The notes beneath the pieces are model-generated. The model was not told where the DNA came from. It made no database searches and worked only from the letters and a program-made list of their open reading frames with translations. From Corynebacterium massiliense DSM 45435 (GTDB lineage: Bacteria; Actinomycetota; Actinomycetes; Mycobacteriales; Mycobacteriaceae): a stretch of DNA of 64,000 bases. The DNA lies in contig NZ_CP063189.1 in assembly GCF_028609805.1 (NCBI RefSeq), positions 992,001-1,056,000 on the forward strand. The letters run 5' to 3'. This document shows positions 1 through 9,631 of the stretch, in pieces; position 1 is the first letter of the stretch; each line of letters opens with the position of its first letter. A program made the translations under genes and the position numbers.

Positions 1-408
1 GGCCTGGCCCTCGATCCGGAGTGGAAGATTGGGCCCGATGAGCAGCCGCTGGAAAACGTCGGCCACGTCGACGCCGAGGAGATCAACGAGGTCAGCGACT
101 GGCTGTCGGGTCTGGTGCGGGAAGAAAAGGTGCCGCAGAAGGGCCTTATTATTCACCAGTTCCAGCTGCAGATGATCCGCAACCGCGAAAACGTCAACAC
201 CGACCACCCGGAGCTTGCCTTCGTACTCCACGCCGACGGTCACGGCGACCCGGACACGAAGTTCGGCACGTGGGACGTGGTGCGCAAAGGCCTGTCGCCG
301 GATTACTTCATGGCGTGGAAGAACTTCTTCGACGAAGACGAGCCGATGTTCACCCCGGAGCAGACCTACGGCATCGACCCGCGCCCGTGGTTCGTTTCCT
401 ACCAGTAG
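1..408 (+). CDS. C-terminal part of an actinobacterial lipoprotein-like conserved protein
   Basis: The frame is open from the first base and ends at TAG 406-408, so only the last 135 residues are present. The tail has the layout I recall from a family of actinobacterial secreted or lipoprotein hydrolase-like proteins: an LDPEW motif, a conserved LPQK-like segment (here VPQKGLIIHQFQLQMI), a HADGHGDP segment, and a closing TPEQ...RPWFVSYQ. The catalytic role is not known to me. The signal peptide or lipobox would lie upstream of the window, so cell location is inferred from the family, not seen. The gene ends 54 bases before the next one and reads the same way. Confidence 0.7.
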   Translation, partial: GLALDPEWKIGPDEQPLENVGHVDAEEINEVSDWLSGLVREEKVPQKGLIIHQFQLQMIRNRENVNTDHPELAFVLHADGHGDPDTKFGTWDVVRKGLSPDYFMAWKNFFDEDEPMFTPEQTYGIDPRPWFVSYQ

Positions 409-462
409 GGCACCGGATGCCGGTCGTCAGCTATTCAGGCGCCTCTCAGTATGATGGGCGTC

Positions 463-1263
463 ATGCGTTTAGCTCGTATTGCTCACACTGAAGGTATTTG
501 TTTCGCCATCATCGAAAAAAGCGATGATGGCTCTTTGATTGCTAAGGAAATTTCCGGCACCCCGTTTACCCCGCCGGAGCCCACTGGCCGCGAGTGGCCG
601 GTGGACGACGTGCGTCTGCTGTCGCCGTCGCTGCCCACCAAGGTGGTCGCCCTCGGGCGTAACTACGCGGACCACGTCGAGGAGGTCTTCAAGCAGAGTT
701 CGGACTCGCTGCCGCCGACGTTCTTCCTCAAGCCGTCGTCTGCGGTCGTCGGTCCGGGCGCGGCCATTAAGATCCCCGACTTCGCCAAGAAGGTGGAGTT
801 CGAAGGTGAGCTGGCCGTCATCATTAAGAAGGTCTCGAAGAACATCCGCGCGGAGAACTGGCGGGATCACGTACTGGGCTACACCATCTGCAACGACGTC
901 TCCTCCCGCGAGCTGCAGCACTCGGACGGGCAGTGGACCCGCGGCAAGGGCATCGACACGTTCTGCCCGCTCGGGCCGTGGATCGAGACCGACCTGGACA
1001 CCGTGAACCTGGACGATCAGAAGATCAACGCCTACCTCACCCACGATGGGGAGCGGGAGCAAAAGCAGGACTCCAACACGAACCTGATGATCATCAAGAT
1101 GGGCGAGATCCTGGAGAAGATTTCGGCCTCGATGACGCTATTGCCTGGCGATGTCATCACCACCGGTTCGCCGGCCGGCACCGCCGAGATGGTTCCGGGG
1201 GATACGATCGAGATCGAGATTCCGGGCATCGGCACGCTCAGCAACCCGGTAGCGGAAGCCTAA
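463..1263 (+). CDS. Fumarylacetoacetate hydrolase-family protein (oxaloacetate decarboxylase-like)
   Basis: A 266-residue cytosolic FAH-fold enzyme. The metal-binding signature is visible as FEGELAVI (about residues 110-117), followed by NDVSSRELQ and the GDVITTGSPAG segment near the C-terminus. Corynebacterium glutamicum Cg1458, the member at the same place in the order, is known as a soluble oxaloacetate decarboxylase, and that activity is inferred here. The start was placed at ATG 463, which gives the usual RLARI N-terminus; an in-frame ATG at 451 would add four residues. Convergent with the isochorismate synthase gene downstream. Confidence 0.85.
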   Translation: MRLARIAHTEGICFAIIEKSDDGSLIAKEISGTPFTPPEPTGREWPVDDVRLLSPSLPTKVVALGRNYADHVEEVFKQSSDSLPPTFFLKPSSAVVGPGAAIKIPDFAKKVEFEGELAVIIKKVSKNIRAENWRDHVLGYTICNDVSSRELQHSDGQWTRGKGIDTFCPLGPWIETDLDTVNLDDQKINAYLTHDGEREQKQDSNTNLMIIKMGEILEKISASMTLLPGDVITTGSPAGTAEMVPGDTIEIEIPGIGTLSNPVAEA

Positions 1264-1320
1264 CTCGCTGCTTCAGCTCCCGGGAAACCCGGAAAACCGG
1301 AACTCGGGAAATCCGGGTGG

Positions 1321-2424
1321 CTAAAGCCCGAGCGAGGTGAGGATCGTCCGCAGCTTCGCGGTCGTTTCCTTCAGCTCGCCGTCGGGGTCAGAATCGGCGA
1401 CGATGCCGCCGCCCGCCCACGTGCGGGCGTGCCGCCAGTCGGCCGCGACTTCTGCGCAGCGGATTGCCACCATGTATTCACCGTCGCCGGAGCTGTCGCA
1501 CCAGCCCACCGCGCCGGCGTAGAACCCGCGGTCCGATTCCGCGGTCTGGATGAGCGCCTCGGCCGCCGCCGCGGGGGTGCCGCAGATGGCGGGGGTGGGG
1601 TGGACGTCCATCGCCAGTTCCAGGGCGGTGATGGAGGAATCCCGCAACGTGCCCGTGATAGGGGTGCCCAGGTGCCACATCTCAGTTGTCGAGGTCAGCT
1701 GCGGTGTGTCCGGGATGTCCAACTCCGCGCACAGGGGTGCGAGCACTCGGCGTAGGTGTTCTACGACGAAGCGGTGCTCGGACTGATCCTTTGCGGAACC
1801 GCGCAGGCTGTCGGCTGCGGCGTGGTCGGCGGTCGGATCGCTCGAGCGCGGCGCGGAGCCGGCGAGCGGGAACGCGGACACGGTGCGGCCCTCGCGTTTG
1901 ATGAGCACCTCCGGCGAGGAACCGACGAGGCTTGCGCCGTCGCGGCCGGCGGGGGAGAGGTCCGCCAAAAAGCCGTCGCGGTTGGCGGACTTATCGATGA
2001 GCCGTGCAGCAATCACTCGCGGATCTACTGCCTCGGTGAACTCCACGTCGACGGCGCGGGCCAGCACGACCTTTTCCAAGGTGGACGAGCGGATAGTGCT
2101 AATGGCGGCCTCCACCCGGCGCAGGTGCTCCGCCGGGTCCGGGTCCATGCCGGTGATGGCCGCGCGCACGCCGCGGCCGCGGAAGTGGGCGGGCGGCTCC
2201 AGCGGCCCGGGCTCGCGCTGCACCTCGACCGGCTGGGTGAGCGCCGCCTTGTCGTCGCTGTTGAACGGGAGGGCGCCGACGACCATGTCGGCTTCCCCGC
2301 ACTTGAGCGCTGCGGCCGCGGCGTGGGCATCGGTAAACGTCCGTGCCGCGCCGAAAGCGCGCACTGATCCCGTGGACCGGGACAGCAGGAAGTCGGGCGC
2401 CGTGTGCGGCCTGTCAGCAAACAT
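1321..2424 (-). CDS. Isochorismate synthase (chorismate-binding enzyme, DhbC/EntC/MenF type)
   Basis: A 367-residue chorismate-binding protein that isomerises chorismate to isochorismate for menaquinone or siderophore synthesis. Seen: the LEKVVLARAV segment, SSPEVLIKREG, a FPLAGSAPR stretch, the EH of KDQSEHRFVVEHL, TSTTEMWHLGT, and the C-terminal VHPTPAICGTP and YAGAVGW motifs of the catalytic core. ATG at 2424 was chosen because upstream codons (to 2463) carry no family sequence. No men or ent genes adjoin it, so the pathway cannot be told from context. It is divergent from gltX; the 120-base gap holds both promoters. Confidence 0.85.
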   Translation of the reverse strand: MFADRPHTAPDFLLSRSTGSVRAFGAARTFTDAHAAAAALKCGEADMVVGALPFNSDDKAALTQPVEVQREPGPLEPPAHFRGRGVRAAITGMDPDPAEHLRRVEAAISTIRSSTLEKVVLARAVDVEFTEAVDPRVIAARLIDKSANRDGFLADLSPAGRDGASLVGSSPEVLIKREGRTVSAFPLAGSAPRSSDPTADHAAADSLRGSAKDQSEHRFVVEHLRRVLAPLCAELDIPDTPQLTSTTEMWHLGTPITGTLRDSSITALELAMDVHPTPAICGTPAAAAEALIQTAESDRGFYAGAVGWCDSSGDGEYMVAIRCAEVAADWRHARTWAGGGIVADSDPDGELKETTAKLRTILTSLGL

Positions 2425-2544
2425 GTGTCCCAAGTTTACTAACGCCGCGCTGCGGCGCCGCACTGCGGCCGCCTGTCCGAGCCCGTGGCGAAAGCACGGG
2501 CGCGACTGAAAAGCGGGCCGGGGCGCTTGTCTACCATGGTGAGC

Positions 2545-4026
2545 ATGTCTGAAGTACGCGTACGTTTTTGTCCCTCACCCACCGGAACGCCCCACGTGGG
2601 CATGGTTCGCACCGCCCTGTTCAACTGGGCCTATGCCCGCCATACCGGCGGCACCTTCGTCTTCCGCATCGAAGATACCGACGCCGCCCGCGACTCCGAG
2701 GAGTCCTACCAGGCCATCATCGACTCCCTCGAGTGGCTCGGCATGAAGTGGGACGAAGGCATCAACGTCGGCGGTCCGCACGAGCCGTATCGTCAGTCCC
2801 AGCGTTCGGACATCTACACCGAGGTGCTGAACAAGCTTATCGATGCCGACTTGGTCTACCCCGCGTACTCCACCGCGGAGGAGGTCGAGGAGCGGCACAA
2901 AGCGGCTGGCCGCGACCCGAAGCTCGGCTACGACAACTTCGACCGCGACCTCACCGACGAGCAGAAGAAGGCCTTCGAGGCCGAAGGCCGCAAGCCGGTG
3001 TGGCGCCTGAAGATGCCGGACAAGGACTGGACCTGGACCGACCTGGTGCGCGGGGAGATGACCTTCAAGTCGGAAACCCAGCCGGATTACGTCGTGGCGC
3101 GCTCCAACGGCCAGCCGCTGTACACGTTGGTCAACCCGGTCGATGACGCCCTGATGGGCATCACTCACGTGCTGCGTGGCGAGGATCTGCTCTCTTCCAC
3201 GCCGCGCCAGCTCGCCCTGTACGAGGCGCTGCAGCAGATCGGCGTGACCGACTACACGCCGCAGTTTGCCCACCTGCCGTTCGTCATGGGGCAGGGCAAC
3301 AAGAAGCTGTCGAAGCGCGATCCGGAATCCAACCTGTTCAACCACCGCGACAACGGCATCATCCCTGAAGGCATGATCAACTACCTCGCGCTGTTGGGCT
3401 GGTCGCTCTCCGCCGACCGCGACATTTTCAGCGCGGAGGAGCTGGTAGAAAACTTCGACGTCGCCGACGTGCTCGGCAACCCGGCCCGCTTTGACCAGAA
3501 GAAGCTGGAAGCCATCAACGCCGACCACATCCGCCAGCTCGATCCGGCGGACTTCCGCGACCGGCTGCGGGCGTACCTCACCGAGCACACCGACTTCCCG
3601 GCTGACTACGACGCCGAGAAGTTCGCGGTGGCCGCCGACCTGGTGCAAACGCGCATTAAGACCCTGTCGGAGGCCTATGACCTCCTCAAGTTCCTCGTCA
3701 TCCCAGACGACGAGTTGACCATCGACGAGAAGTCGGGCCGGAAGAACCTCAAGGAAGAGGCCATCCAGTCGCTTGAGGTGGGCATCGAGACACTGGAGGG
3801 CGTCGACGAGTGGAAGACCGACGCCATCGAGGCCGCGCTATCCAAGGCGCTCATTGAAGACCTCGGGCTCAAGCCGCGCAAGGCCTACGGCGCCCTGCGC
3901 GTCGGTACCACCGGCGCGGCCGTCTCGCCGCCGCTGTTCGAGTCCATGGAGCTGCTTGGCCGTGAGTCCACCCTGAAGCGTCTGCGCGCTGCGCGCGAGC
4001 AGACGCCGTGGCAGTCCGCGGAGTAG
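2545..4026 (+). CDS. gltX: Glutamyl-tRNA synthetase
   Basis: Class I aminoacyl-tRNA synthetase, 493 residues, charging tRNA-Glu (and tRNA-Gln where the amidotransferase route operates). The HIGH signature is [10 protein letters not shown] at residues 10-19 and the KMSKR signature is KLSKRDPE near residue 254. Start at ATG 2545 leaves nine residues before the first signature; ATG 2536 is an alternative. Directly downstream are tRNA-Gln(CTG) and tRNA-Glu(CTC), a functional neighbourhood conserved in corynebacteria. Confidence 0.95.
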   Translation: MSEVRVRFCPSPTGTPHVGMVRTALFNWAYARHTGGTFVFRIEDTDAARDSEESYQAIIDSLEWLGMKWDEGINVGGPHEPYRQSQRSDIYTEVLNKLIDADLVYPAYSTAEEVEERHKAAGRDPKLGYDNFDRDLTDEQKKAFEAEGRKPVWRLKMPDKDWTWTDLVRGEMTFKSETQPDYVVARSNGQPLYTLVNPVDDALMGITHVLRGEDLLSSTPRQLALYEALQQIGVTDYTPQFAHLPFVMGQGNKKLSKRDPESNLFNHRDNGIIPEGMINYLALLGWSLSADRDIFSAEELVENFDVADVLGNPARFDQKKLEAINADHIRQLDPADFRDRLRAYLTEHTDFPADYDAEKFAVAADLVQTRIKTLSEAYDLLKFLVIPDDELTIDEKSGRKNLKEEAIQSLEVGIETLEGVDEWKTDAIEAALSKALIEDLGLKPRKAYGALRVGTTGAAVSPPLFESMELLGRESTLKRLRAAREQTPWQSAE

Positions 4027-4261
4027 CCCGGCCGAGGCCGCTCAGAACGCTGTTTTGGGCGGCGTCCGGCTACGCCCGCGCGGGCGAATCACAGCGGCGT
4101 AAGAACGATCGCTTTAGACGCGTTTAAAACGGTCGAAAAATGCGGTGTGCGCTGGCGATTTGTTTCATGTACGTCGCATCATTATAGTTATTAATCGTTG
4201 CACAGAGCGGCACGGACAAAGAACAGAAAAGTTCTTCTTCCGGAAAGTTCAAAGCAACAAG

Positions 4262-4333
4262 TGGCCTATGGTGTAATTGGCAACACAGCGGTTTCTGGTA
4301 CCGCCATTCTAGGTTCGAGTCCTGGTAGGCCAG
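4262..4333 (+). tRNA. tRNA-Gln (anticodon CTG)
   Basis: 72-nt cloverleaf. Acceptor TGGCCTA/TAGGCCA pairs perfectly, discriminator G, T-arm loop TTCGAGT, anticodon loop TTCTGGT giving CTG. No encoded CCA. It lies 35 bases ahead of tRNA-Glu and is probably co-transcribed with it. Confidence 0.95.
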
Positions 4334-4368
4334 CAGCGAAACATAGAAATATGTGACGCTAGTTCTAT

Positions 4369-4441
4369 GCCCCGTTCGTCTAGCGGCCTAGGACGCCGGC
4401 CTCTCACGCCGGTAACACGGGTTCAAATCCCGTACGGGGTA
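4369..4441 (+). tRNA. tRNA-Glu (anticodon CTC), copy 1
   Basis: 73-nt cloverleaf with acceptor GCCCCGT/ACGGGGT, anticodon loop CTCTCAC giving CTC, T-loop TTCAAAT. CCA follows directly in the DNA (4442-4444). Identical over all 73 bases to the copy at 5786-5858. A strong terminator follows at 4451. Confidence 0.96.
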
Positions 4442-4450
4442 CCACATACA

Positions 4451-4480
4451 ACCCGCACCGTATTACACGGTGCGGGTTTT
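4451..4480 (+). terminator. Rho-independent terminator of the tRNA-Gln/tRNA-Glu unit
   Basis: Perfect 11-bp stem ACCCGCACCGT / ACGGTGCGGGT with a 5-base loop, followed by TTTT. It also lies downstream of the convergent amidohydrolase gene. Confidence 0.9.
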
Positions 4481-4508
4481 CGCATATTGGCCGCTGGGAG
4501 AGAAAAGG

Positions 4509-5651
4509 TTAGCGCACGCGCTTTCCTCCCAACCACACGCCGTCGATGTTGCGCGTGCGCGAGATATCGGTCAGCGGGTTGCCGTTGATGAGCACGAGAT
4601 CGGCCCGCGCGCCTTCAGCGATAACCCCGCGGTCTTCGAGCCCGAACCAGCGGGCGGGCGCCGACGTGGCCGCGATGAGGGTTTCGGCGGGGGTGAGGCC
4701 GGCATCGACTAGCAACTCCAGTTCGTCGTGGAGTGACCTGCCGTGTTTGATGATCGGCACGGGGCCGACGCAGACCGAATCGGTGCCGGCGAACATCGGC
4801 ACGCCGGCCATGCGGAGGTGGCGGGCGGTCTTGCGCGCCGTGTCGAAGGAATCGCTCTTCTTGATCCGCGCGGTGGTCTTCGCCGTCACGACCGTCGGGA
4901 TAGTCACCACGCCGCGCTCAGCGAGCTCACGCGCCCGTGAGACGGACACAGGAAAGTCAGCCGGGGAATGAGTCAGGCAGTCGACTCCGCACCGCGCAGC
5001 AAGCTCAAACGCGCCGCTGGAGGCCGCGTGCGCCACCGTCTTGACCCCGCGCTCGCGTGCGTGCGTGACGATGGCCCGCACCACCTCCTCCGACGGCCCG
5101 CCATCACCGGGCGCCTCGCACACGATCTTGATGTAATCGGAGCCCTCCTTAAGGCGGCGCTCGATCCCGGCTGGGACCTGTGCTGGGTCGGTCACCACAG
5201 CGTAGTCCGGCGAGACGAACTTCGAGTGCACACCATTCGGGCCGATGAAGGGCACGCCGGCAGACAGCAGACCGACGCGCTCGGTTTCTTTCAGCTCCCG
5301 CATGAGAGCCGCGGGCCACATGGCCATGTCGAGACAGAACGTCACGCCATTGTGGGCGAGGCGCTCGAGGTCCTTATGCGTGCGTACGTGGACGTGTGAG
5401 TCGATAAGCCCTGGGATGAGCACGCGGTCGTTCTGTGCCGGGCGCGTTGGGCTGACGGGGCGTGCGTGGCCGGTGGATTGCGGCCCGGAGGCGTGCAGCT
5501 TGTCGGCAGCTATGGCTGTGGCGGGCGTGATGCGCCGAATGTGGCCGCCGGCGAGGTGGACGTCTACGGGGTCTGAGAGCGTCTTAGAGGTGCCGTCAAA
5601 GACGCGGACGTGGGAAATGATTGACGTATCGGTGTCGTGTGTTGTGGACAT
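4509..5651 (-). CDS. Amidohydrolase family protein (imidazolonepropionase/prolidase-like)
   Basis: A 380-residue metal-dependent hydrolase of the amidohydrolase superfamily. Seen: the first metal-binding motif in GLIDSHVHVRTH, a lysine (YIKIVCEAPG) in the usual bridging position, HAASSGAFE and CLTHSPAD as later histidine motifs, the catalytic aspartate in FAGTDSV, and the closing GLEDRGVIAEGARADLVLINGNP with its composite beta-sandwich. Substrate cannot be assigned. Start ATG 5651 (MSTTHDTDT). It is a single gene between two identical tRNA-Glu genes, so it may have come or gone as a cassette. Confidence 0.85.
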   Translation of the reverse strand: MSTTHDTDTSIISHVRVFDGTSKTLSDPVDVHLAGGHIRRITPATAIAADKLHASGPQSTGHARPVSPTRPAQNDRVLIPGLIDSHVHVRTHKDLERLAHNGVTFCLDMAMWPAALMRELKETERVGLLSAGVPFIGPNGVHSKFVSPDYAVVTDPAQVPAGIERRLKEGSDYIKIVCEAPGDGGPSEEVVRAIVTHARERGVKTVAHAASSGAFELAARCGVDCLTHSPADFPVSVSRARELAERGVVTIPTVVTAKTTARIKKSDSFDTARKTARHLRMAGVPMFAGTDSVCVGPVPIIKHGRSLHDELELLVDAGLTPAETLIAATSAPARWFGLEDRGVIAEGARADLVLINGNPLTDISRTRNIDGVWLGGKRVR

Positions 5652-5785
5652 GCGCGCCAGTGTAGGGCGTGGGATTGCCACCCGTGACCCCGGAATCGGA
5701 ACGCAAAAGAACGTGTCGTGGCCAGGCGATTTGGTGTCGGGGCGGGGGAGCGTTTACTCTTTTCAAGTCCGCAACGGACAGACGA

Positions 5786-5858
5786 GCCCCGTTCGTCTAG
5801 CGGCCTAGGACGCCGGCCTCTCACGCCGGTAACACGGGTTCAAATCCCGTACGGGGTA
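5786..5858 (+). tRNA. tRNA-Glu (anticodon CTC), copy 2
   Basis: Base-for-base identical to the tRNA at 4369-4441, but followed by CAAAG instead of an encoded CCA. Its own terminator is at 5866-5910. The promoter would lie in the 134 bases shared with the divergent amidohydrolase gene. Confidence 0.96.
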
Positions 5859-5865
5859 CAAAGAA

Positions 5866-5910
5866 AACCGCCGCCCGGAAATTCCGACGAGGAACTTCCA
5901 GGCGGCGGTT
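5866..5910 (+). terminator. Terminator after tRNA-Glu copy 2
   Basis: Stem AACCGCCGCC / GGCGGCGGTT with a 25-base loop that itself folds partly (GGAA...TTCC), followed by TCG rather than a clean T run. Confidence 0.75.
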
Positions 5911-6001
5911 TCGCTATGCCGCGACACGCTGGCGTGCCGCGGTAGCCTGCGCCAAAAGCCGAGAGCGGCAAGCGCGAGCGCTAAGCGCTAAGCGCGGGCG
6001 G

Positions 6002-6628
6002 CTACGCGGTCTCGGCCTTGTTCTTCTTCCGGCGCTCGATGATGGCCTGGATGATGATCGGCAGCACGGAGATGAAGATGATGAGCAGCATGATGCCCTC
6101 GATGGAATCCGCGATGCCCGGGATGTTGCCCAAAAAGTAGCCGACCATCGTCATCGACAGCACCCAGGTGACCGCACCGATGACGTTCCACACCACGAAG
6201 TGCCGGTAGCGCATGCCGGCAGTACCTGCCGCCAGCGGCACGTAGGTGCGCACGATGGGAACGAAGCGGCCCAACACCAGCGCGAGCGGGCCGCGTTTTT
6301 CGAAGAAGTCCTCCGCCGCATGCAGGTGCTTGGTCTTCAAAACGCGCGCGTCGTCTTTGAATAGCCGCCGGCCGAACTTGTGACCGAGGAAGAATCCCAC
6401 CTGGTCGCCCAAGAACGCGGCGGTGATGGCGACGAGGATCAAAGTGGGCATCGACAAGTTCAGCTGATCCCGCAAGACCGCTGCCGTCACCAGCAGGGAA
6501 TCGCCGGGCAAAAACGGGAACAGGACGCCGGATTCGATAAAGACGATGAGGGCGACGCCCGCCAGGACCCAGGGGCCAAACGAGGACAGGACGGCCTCTG
6601 CATCGAGGATGTCGGTGATCGAGTTCAT
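6002..6628 (-). CDS. DedA/SNARE-associated-family membrane protein
   Basis: A 208-residue integral membrane protein of the DedA (VTT) family, implicated in lipid flipping and membrane homeostasis. Seen: FIESGVLFPFLPGDSLL near residue 33, the F..R..P..R motif in LGRFVPIVRTYVPLAAGTAGM, and hydrophobic stretches at both ends followed by a basic tail ERRKKNK. Start ATG 6628; an in-frame TTG at 6637 would add three residues. Reads away from ltbR with about 80 bases between. Confidence 0.9.
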   Translation of the reverse strand: MNSITDILDAEAVLSSFGPWVLAGVALIVFIESGVLFPFLPGDSLLVTAAVLRDQLNLSMPTLILVAITAAFLGDQVGFFLGHKFGRRLFKDDARVLKTKHLHAAEDFFEKRGPLALVLGRFVPIVRTYVPLAAGTAGMRYRHFVVWNVIGAVTWVLSMTMVGYFLGNIPGIADSIEGIMLLIIFISVLPIIIQAIIERRKKNKAETA

Positions 6629-6712
6629 GGCAGCCAATTATTTCATCCCGCCGCGCCTTCACCCCGTACCGCTGCCGGGCAAGTCGCTGTGAGGTGGCTG
6701 GGTTCGCGTGCT

Positions 6713-7396
6713 TTACGCGTTTGCCGCGATGGCGTTGGCAGCATTGATGAGCGCGGTTGCCCACTTATCGATGGGCGCGCGCCGGAAGTGCTCCGCCGAA
6801 CCAGACAGTGAGAGCACGGCGAGCAAAGATCCATTGGCGTTGAGCACCGGCGCCGAGATCGAGGCGACGCCGGCCTCACGCTCCTCGAAAGATTCCGCAT
6901 AGCCGCGGGTGCGGGCGGTCTCGATGTCGGCGGCGGTAAACGTCGCTGCCGCCGTGTCGACGTCCGTGTGCGCGGCGATAACGCGCGCCGCAGACCCGTG
7001 GGTGAGCGGCAGCTGCCGGCCGACGGGCACGATGTTGTGCAGCCCACTGGAGGGCTCGCGCGTGGCGATGCACGTGCGCGTCGTTCCCGTCAGCTGGAAC
7101 AGCTGGACGGATTCCCCGGTCAGCTCGAGGAGGTCTTCCATGATCGGCCCGGCCGCGTGCAGGAGGTTGTCGCGGTTTCCCGGCATGCCCGGGCCGGTGG
7201 TCCACTTGCCGTCCGGGGTGCGGGTGAGAATTTGATGCGCTTCGAGCGCGGTGGCCAGGCGGTGCGTGGTCGCCCGCGGAAGTCCCGTGGTCTCGCACAG
7301 ATCGTTAAGCGAGGAGGGGTGGTTCGCGGCGGCCAGCATGATGGCGATGGCACGATCGAGAACCTTGATCCCCGACACTGCGTTATAATCTCCCAT
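6713..7396 (-). CDS. ltbR: IclR-type regulator LtbR of leucine biosynthesis
   Basis: A 227-residue IclR-family regulator: winged HTH at about residues 15-65 (SSLNDLCETTGLPRATTHRLA), effector domain to the end. It is divergent from leuCD with 78 bases between. In Corynebacterium glutamicum the gene in this arrangement is LtbR, a repressor of leuB and leuCD that also affects tryptophan genes; that role is inferred from family and position. ATG 7396 (MGDYNAVSG) starts just before the conserved domain; an upstream start at 7432 would run through the operator. Confidence 0.88.
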   Translation of the reverse strand: MGDYNAVSGIKVLDRAIAIMLAAANHPSSLNDLCETTGLPRATTHRLATALEAHQILTRTPDGKWTTGPGMPGNRDNLLHAAGPIMEDLLELTGESVQLFQLTGTTRTCIATREPSSGLHNIVPVGRQLPLTHGSAARVIAAHTDVDTAAATFTAADIETARTRGYAESFEEREAGVASISAPVLNANGSLLAVLSLSGSAEHFRRAPIDKWATALINAANAIAANA

Positions 7397-7400
7397 ATCC

Positions 7401-7431
7401 TGAAATCTACTTCTCGCATTATGAGATTTCA
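7401..7431. promoter_or_regulatory. Probable LtbR operator between ltbR and leuC
   Basis: Inverted repeat TGAAATCT (7401-7408) and AGATTTCA (7424-7431) with 15 bases between, placed 5 bases from the ltbR start and 44 from leuC. Position suggests self-regulation plus control of leuCD. The pairing of arm to regulator is inferred. Confidence 0.6.
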
Positions 7432-7474
7432 ACCGGCGTGACGTCGGTTGCCGTGACCGAGGGAGGGAGACGCC

Positions 7475-8974
7475 ATGAACGAAAAGCTCACTCTAGCGGA
7501 GAAGGTGTGGCGCGACCACGTCGTGCGCGCCGGCGCTGCGGGCGAACCGGACCTTTTGTACATCGACTTCCAGCTCCTCCACGAGGTCACCAGCCCGCAG
7601 GCGTTCGATGGGCTGCGGCTCGCCGGCCGCACGCTGCGGCACCCCGAGCTGCACCTGGCCACGGAGGATCACAACGTGCCCACGCGGGGCATCGCCACGG
7701 GCGCGCTCAGCGAGATTGCCGATGAGACGTCGCGGACCCAGGTGTCCACGCTGCGGGACAACTGCGCCGAGTTTGGGGTGCGCCTGCACTCGATGGGTGA
7801 CGCGCAGCAGGGCATCGTGCACACCGTGGGTCCGCAGCTGGGTATTACCCAGCCGGGCATGACGATAGTGTGCGGCGACTCGCATACCTCCACGCACGGG
7901 GCGTTCGGCTCGATCGCGATGGGGATCGGCACCTCCGAGGTCGAGCACGTCATGGCCACGCAGACGCTGTCGCTGCAGCCGTTCAAGACGATGGCCATCG
8001 AAATCGACGGCCAGCTGCCCACAGGCGTGGGCGCGAAGGACGTGATTTTGGCGATCATCGCCAAGATCGGCACCGGCGGCGGCCAGGGCCACATCATTGA
8101 GTACCGCGGCGAGGCCGTCCGCGCGATGTCCATGGAGCAGCGCATGACGCTGTGCAACATGTCCATCGAGGCCGGCGCCCGCGCGGGGATGGTCGCGCCC
8201 GACGAGACGACGTTCGACTACGTGCGCGGCCGGGAGTTCGCGCCCGCGGGGGCGGACTGGGATGCGGCCGTGGACTATTGGCGGACGCTGCCCACGGATC
8301 CCGGCGCCGAATTCGACACCGTCGTGCGCCTCGATGCCGCCGAGCTCAGCCCGTTCGTCACGTGGGGCACAAACCCGGGGCAGGGTGCGCCGCTTGCGGC
8401 GCGGGTCCCCAATCCGGAGGACTTCGGCGACGACAACGCCCGGGCGGCCGCGGAGAAGGCGTTGCGGTACATGGATCTGACCCCGGGCACTGCGCTTCGC
8501 GATGTCCCCATCGACACCGTTTTCCTTGGCTCCTGCACCAATGCCCGCATTGAGGATTTGCGGGACGCGGCCGCGGTGGTGCGTGGCCGGCGGATCCACG
8601 CGGGCACGCGGATGCTGGTCGTGCCGTCGTCGGCGCAGGTGAAGCTTCAAGCCGAGCAGGAGGGGCTGGACGCGGTGTTTCGCGAGTTCGGCGCGGAGTG
8701 GCGCACCGCCGGCTGCTCGATGTGTCTGGGGATGAACCCGGACCAGCTGCGGCCGGGGGAGCGGTCGGCGTCGACGTCGAACCGCAACTTTGAGGGCCGC
8801 CAGGGGCCCGGCGGGCGCACGCACCTGGTCTCGCCGCAGGTGGCGGCGGCGACGGCCGTGGTCGGCCGGCTTGCCGCGCCGGCGGATCTCGAGCCGTTGG
8901 AACTCGCGCTGGCCGACCACGCGCCGGCGGATCATGCGCCGACTGCCCGCGCGTCGGGCGAGATCGCGGAATAG
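7475..8974 (+). CDS. leuC: 3-isopropylmalate dehydratase large subunit
   Basis: 499-residue aconitase-family subunit that isomerises 2- to 3-isopropylmalate with LeuD in leucine synthesis. The three [4Fe-4S] cysteines are visible: [11 protein letters not shown] near residue 354 and [10 protein letters not shown] near 414 and 417. [14 protein letters not shown] near 130 is the substrate-binding segment. The C-terminus carries a small low-complexity repeat ([13 protein letters not shown]) beyond the fold. RBS GGGAGG ends six bases before the ATG. Forms an operon with leuD, 17 bases on. Confidence 0.96.
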   Translation: MNEKLTLAEKVWRDHVVRAGAAGEPDLLYIDFQLLHEVTSPQAFDGLRLAGRTLRHPELHLATEDHNVPTRGIATGALSEIADETSRTQVSTLRDNCAEFGVRLHSMGDAQQGIVHTVGPQLGITQPGMTIVCGDSHTSTHGAFGSIAMGIGTSEVEHVMATQTLSLQPFKTMAIEIDGQLPTGVGAKDVILAIIAKIGTGGGQGHIIEYRGEAVRAMSMEQRMTLCNMSIEAGARAGMVAPDETTFDYVRGREFAPAGADWDAAVDYWRTLPTDPGAEFDTVVRLDAAELSPFVTWGTNPGQGAPLAARVPNPEDFGDDNARAAAEKALRYMDLTPGTALRDVPIDTVFLGSCTNARIEDLRDAAAVVRGRRIHAGTRMLVVPSSAQVKLQAEQEGLDAVFREFGAEWRTAGCSMCLGMNPDQLRPGERSASTSNRNFEGRQGPGGRTHLVSPQVAAATAVVGRLAAPADLEPLELALADHAPADHAPTARASGEIAE

Positions 8975-8991
8975 AGAACGGAGGAGCGGAC

Positions 8992-9573
8992 ATGGAAAAG
9001 TTTGAGACCTACACGGGCACGGGCGTGCCGCTGCGCGCCTCCAACGTGGACACCGACCAGATCATCCCGGCCGTCTACCTCAAGTCGGTGTCCAAGACCG
9101 GCTTCGGCAAAGGGCTTTTCGCCAGCTGGCGGCGCGACGCGCACTTCGTGCTCAACCAGGACGCGTTTAAGAACGGATCCGTCCTGTTCGCCGGCGCTGA
9201 CTTCGGCACCGGGTCCTCGCGCGAGCACGCGGTGTGGGCCTTACAGGACTACGGCTTCCGCGCGGTGTTTTCCTCCCGGTTCGCGGATATCTTCCGCGGC
9301 AACGCCGGGAAATCCGGACTGCTCGCCGGGCTGATGGAACAAGAGGACATCGAACTTATCTGGAAGCAGCTCGAAAGCGGCGACACCTCGGTCACTGTCG
9401 ATCTGGCCGCGAAGACCGTGACGGTCGGGGCCAACACGTACCGTTTCGACGTCGACGATTACACCCGCTGGCGCCTGCGCGAGGGGCTCGACGACATCGG
9501 ACTGACCCTCCGCCATGCCGACGACATCGCCCGCTTCGAGGCTAAGCGCCCGCGGGTTAAGCCCGCGGTGTGA
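8992..9573 (+). CDS. leuD: 3-isopropylmalate dehydratase small subunit
   Basis: 193 residues, the swivelling aconitase C-terminal-type domain that pairs with LeuC. Seen: [35 protein letters not shown], and [18 protein letters not shown], all in the standard order. The start ATG has GGAGGAG nine bases upstream. Convergent with mutT1, whose end is 58 bases further. Confidence 0.96.
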   Translation: MEKFETYTGTGVPLRASNVDTDQIIPAVYLKSVSKTGFGKGLFASWRRDAHFVLNQDAFKNGSVLFAGADFGTGSSREHAVWALQDYGFRAVFSSRFADIFRGNAGKSGLLAGLMEQEDIELIWKQLESGDTSVTVDLAAKTVTVGANTYRFDVDDYTRWRLREGLDDIGLTLRHADDIARFEAKRPRVKPAV

Positions 9574-9631
9574 TCTGTGGGCAGCGGCGGCGGTGTGCGG
9601 TAACCGCGGGGAGCGGGGTCCGCGGACCCCG

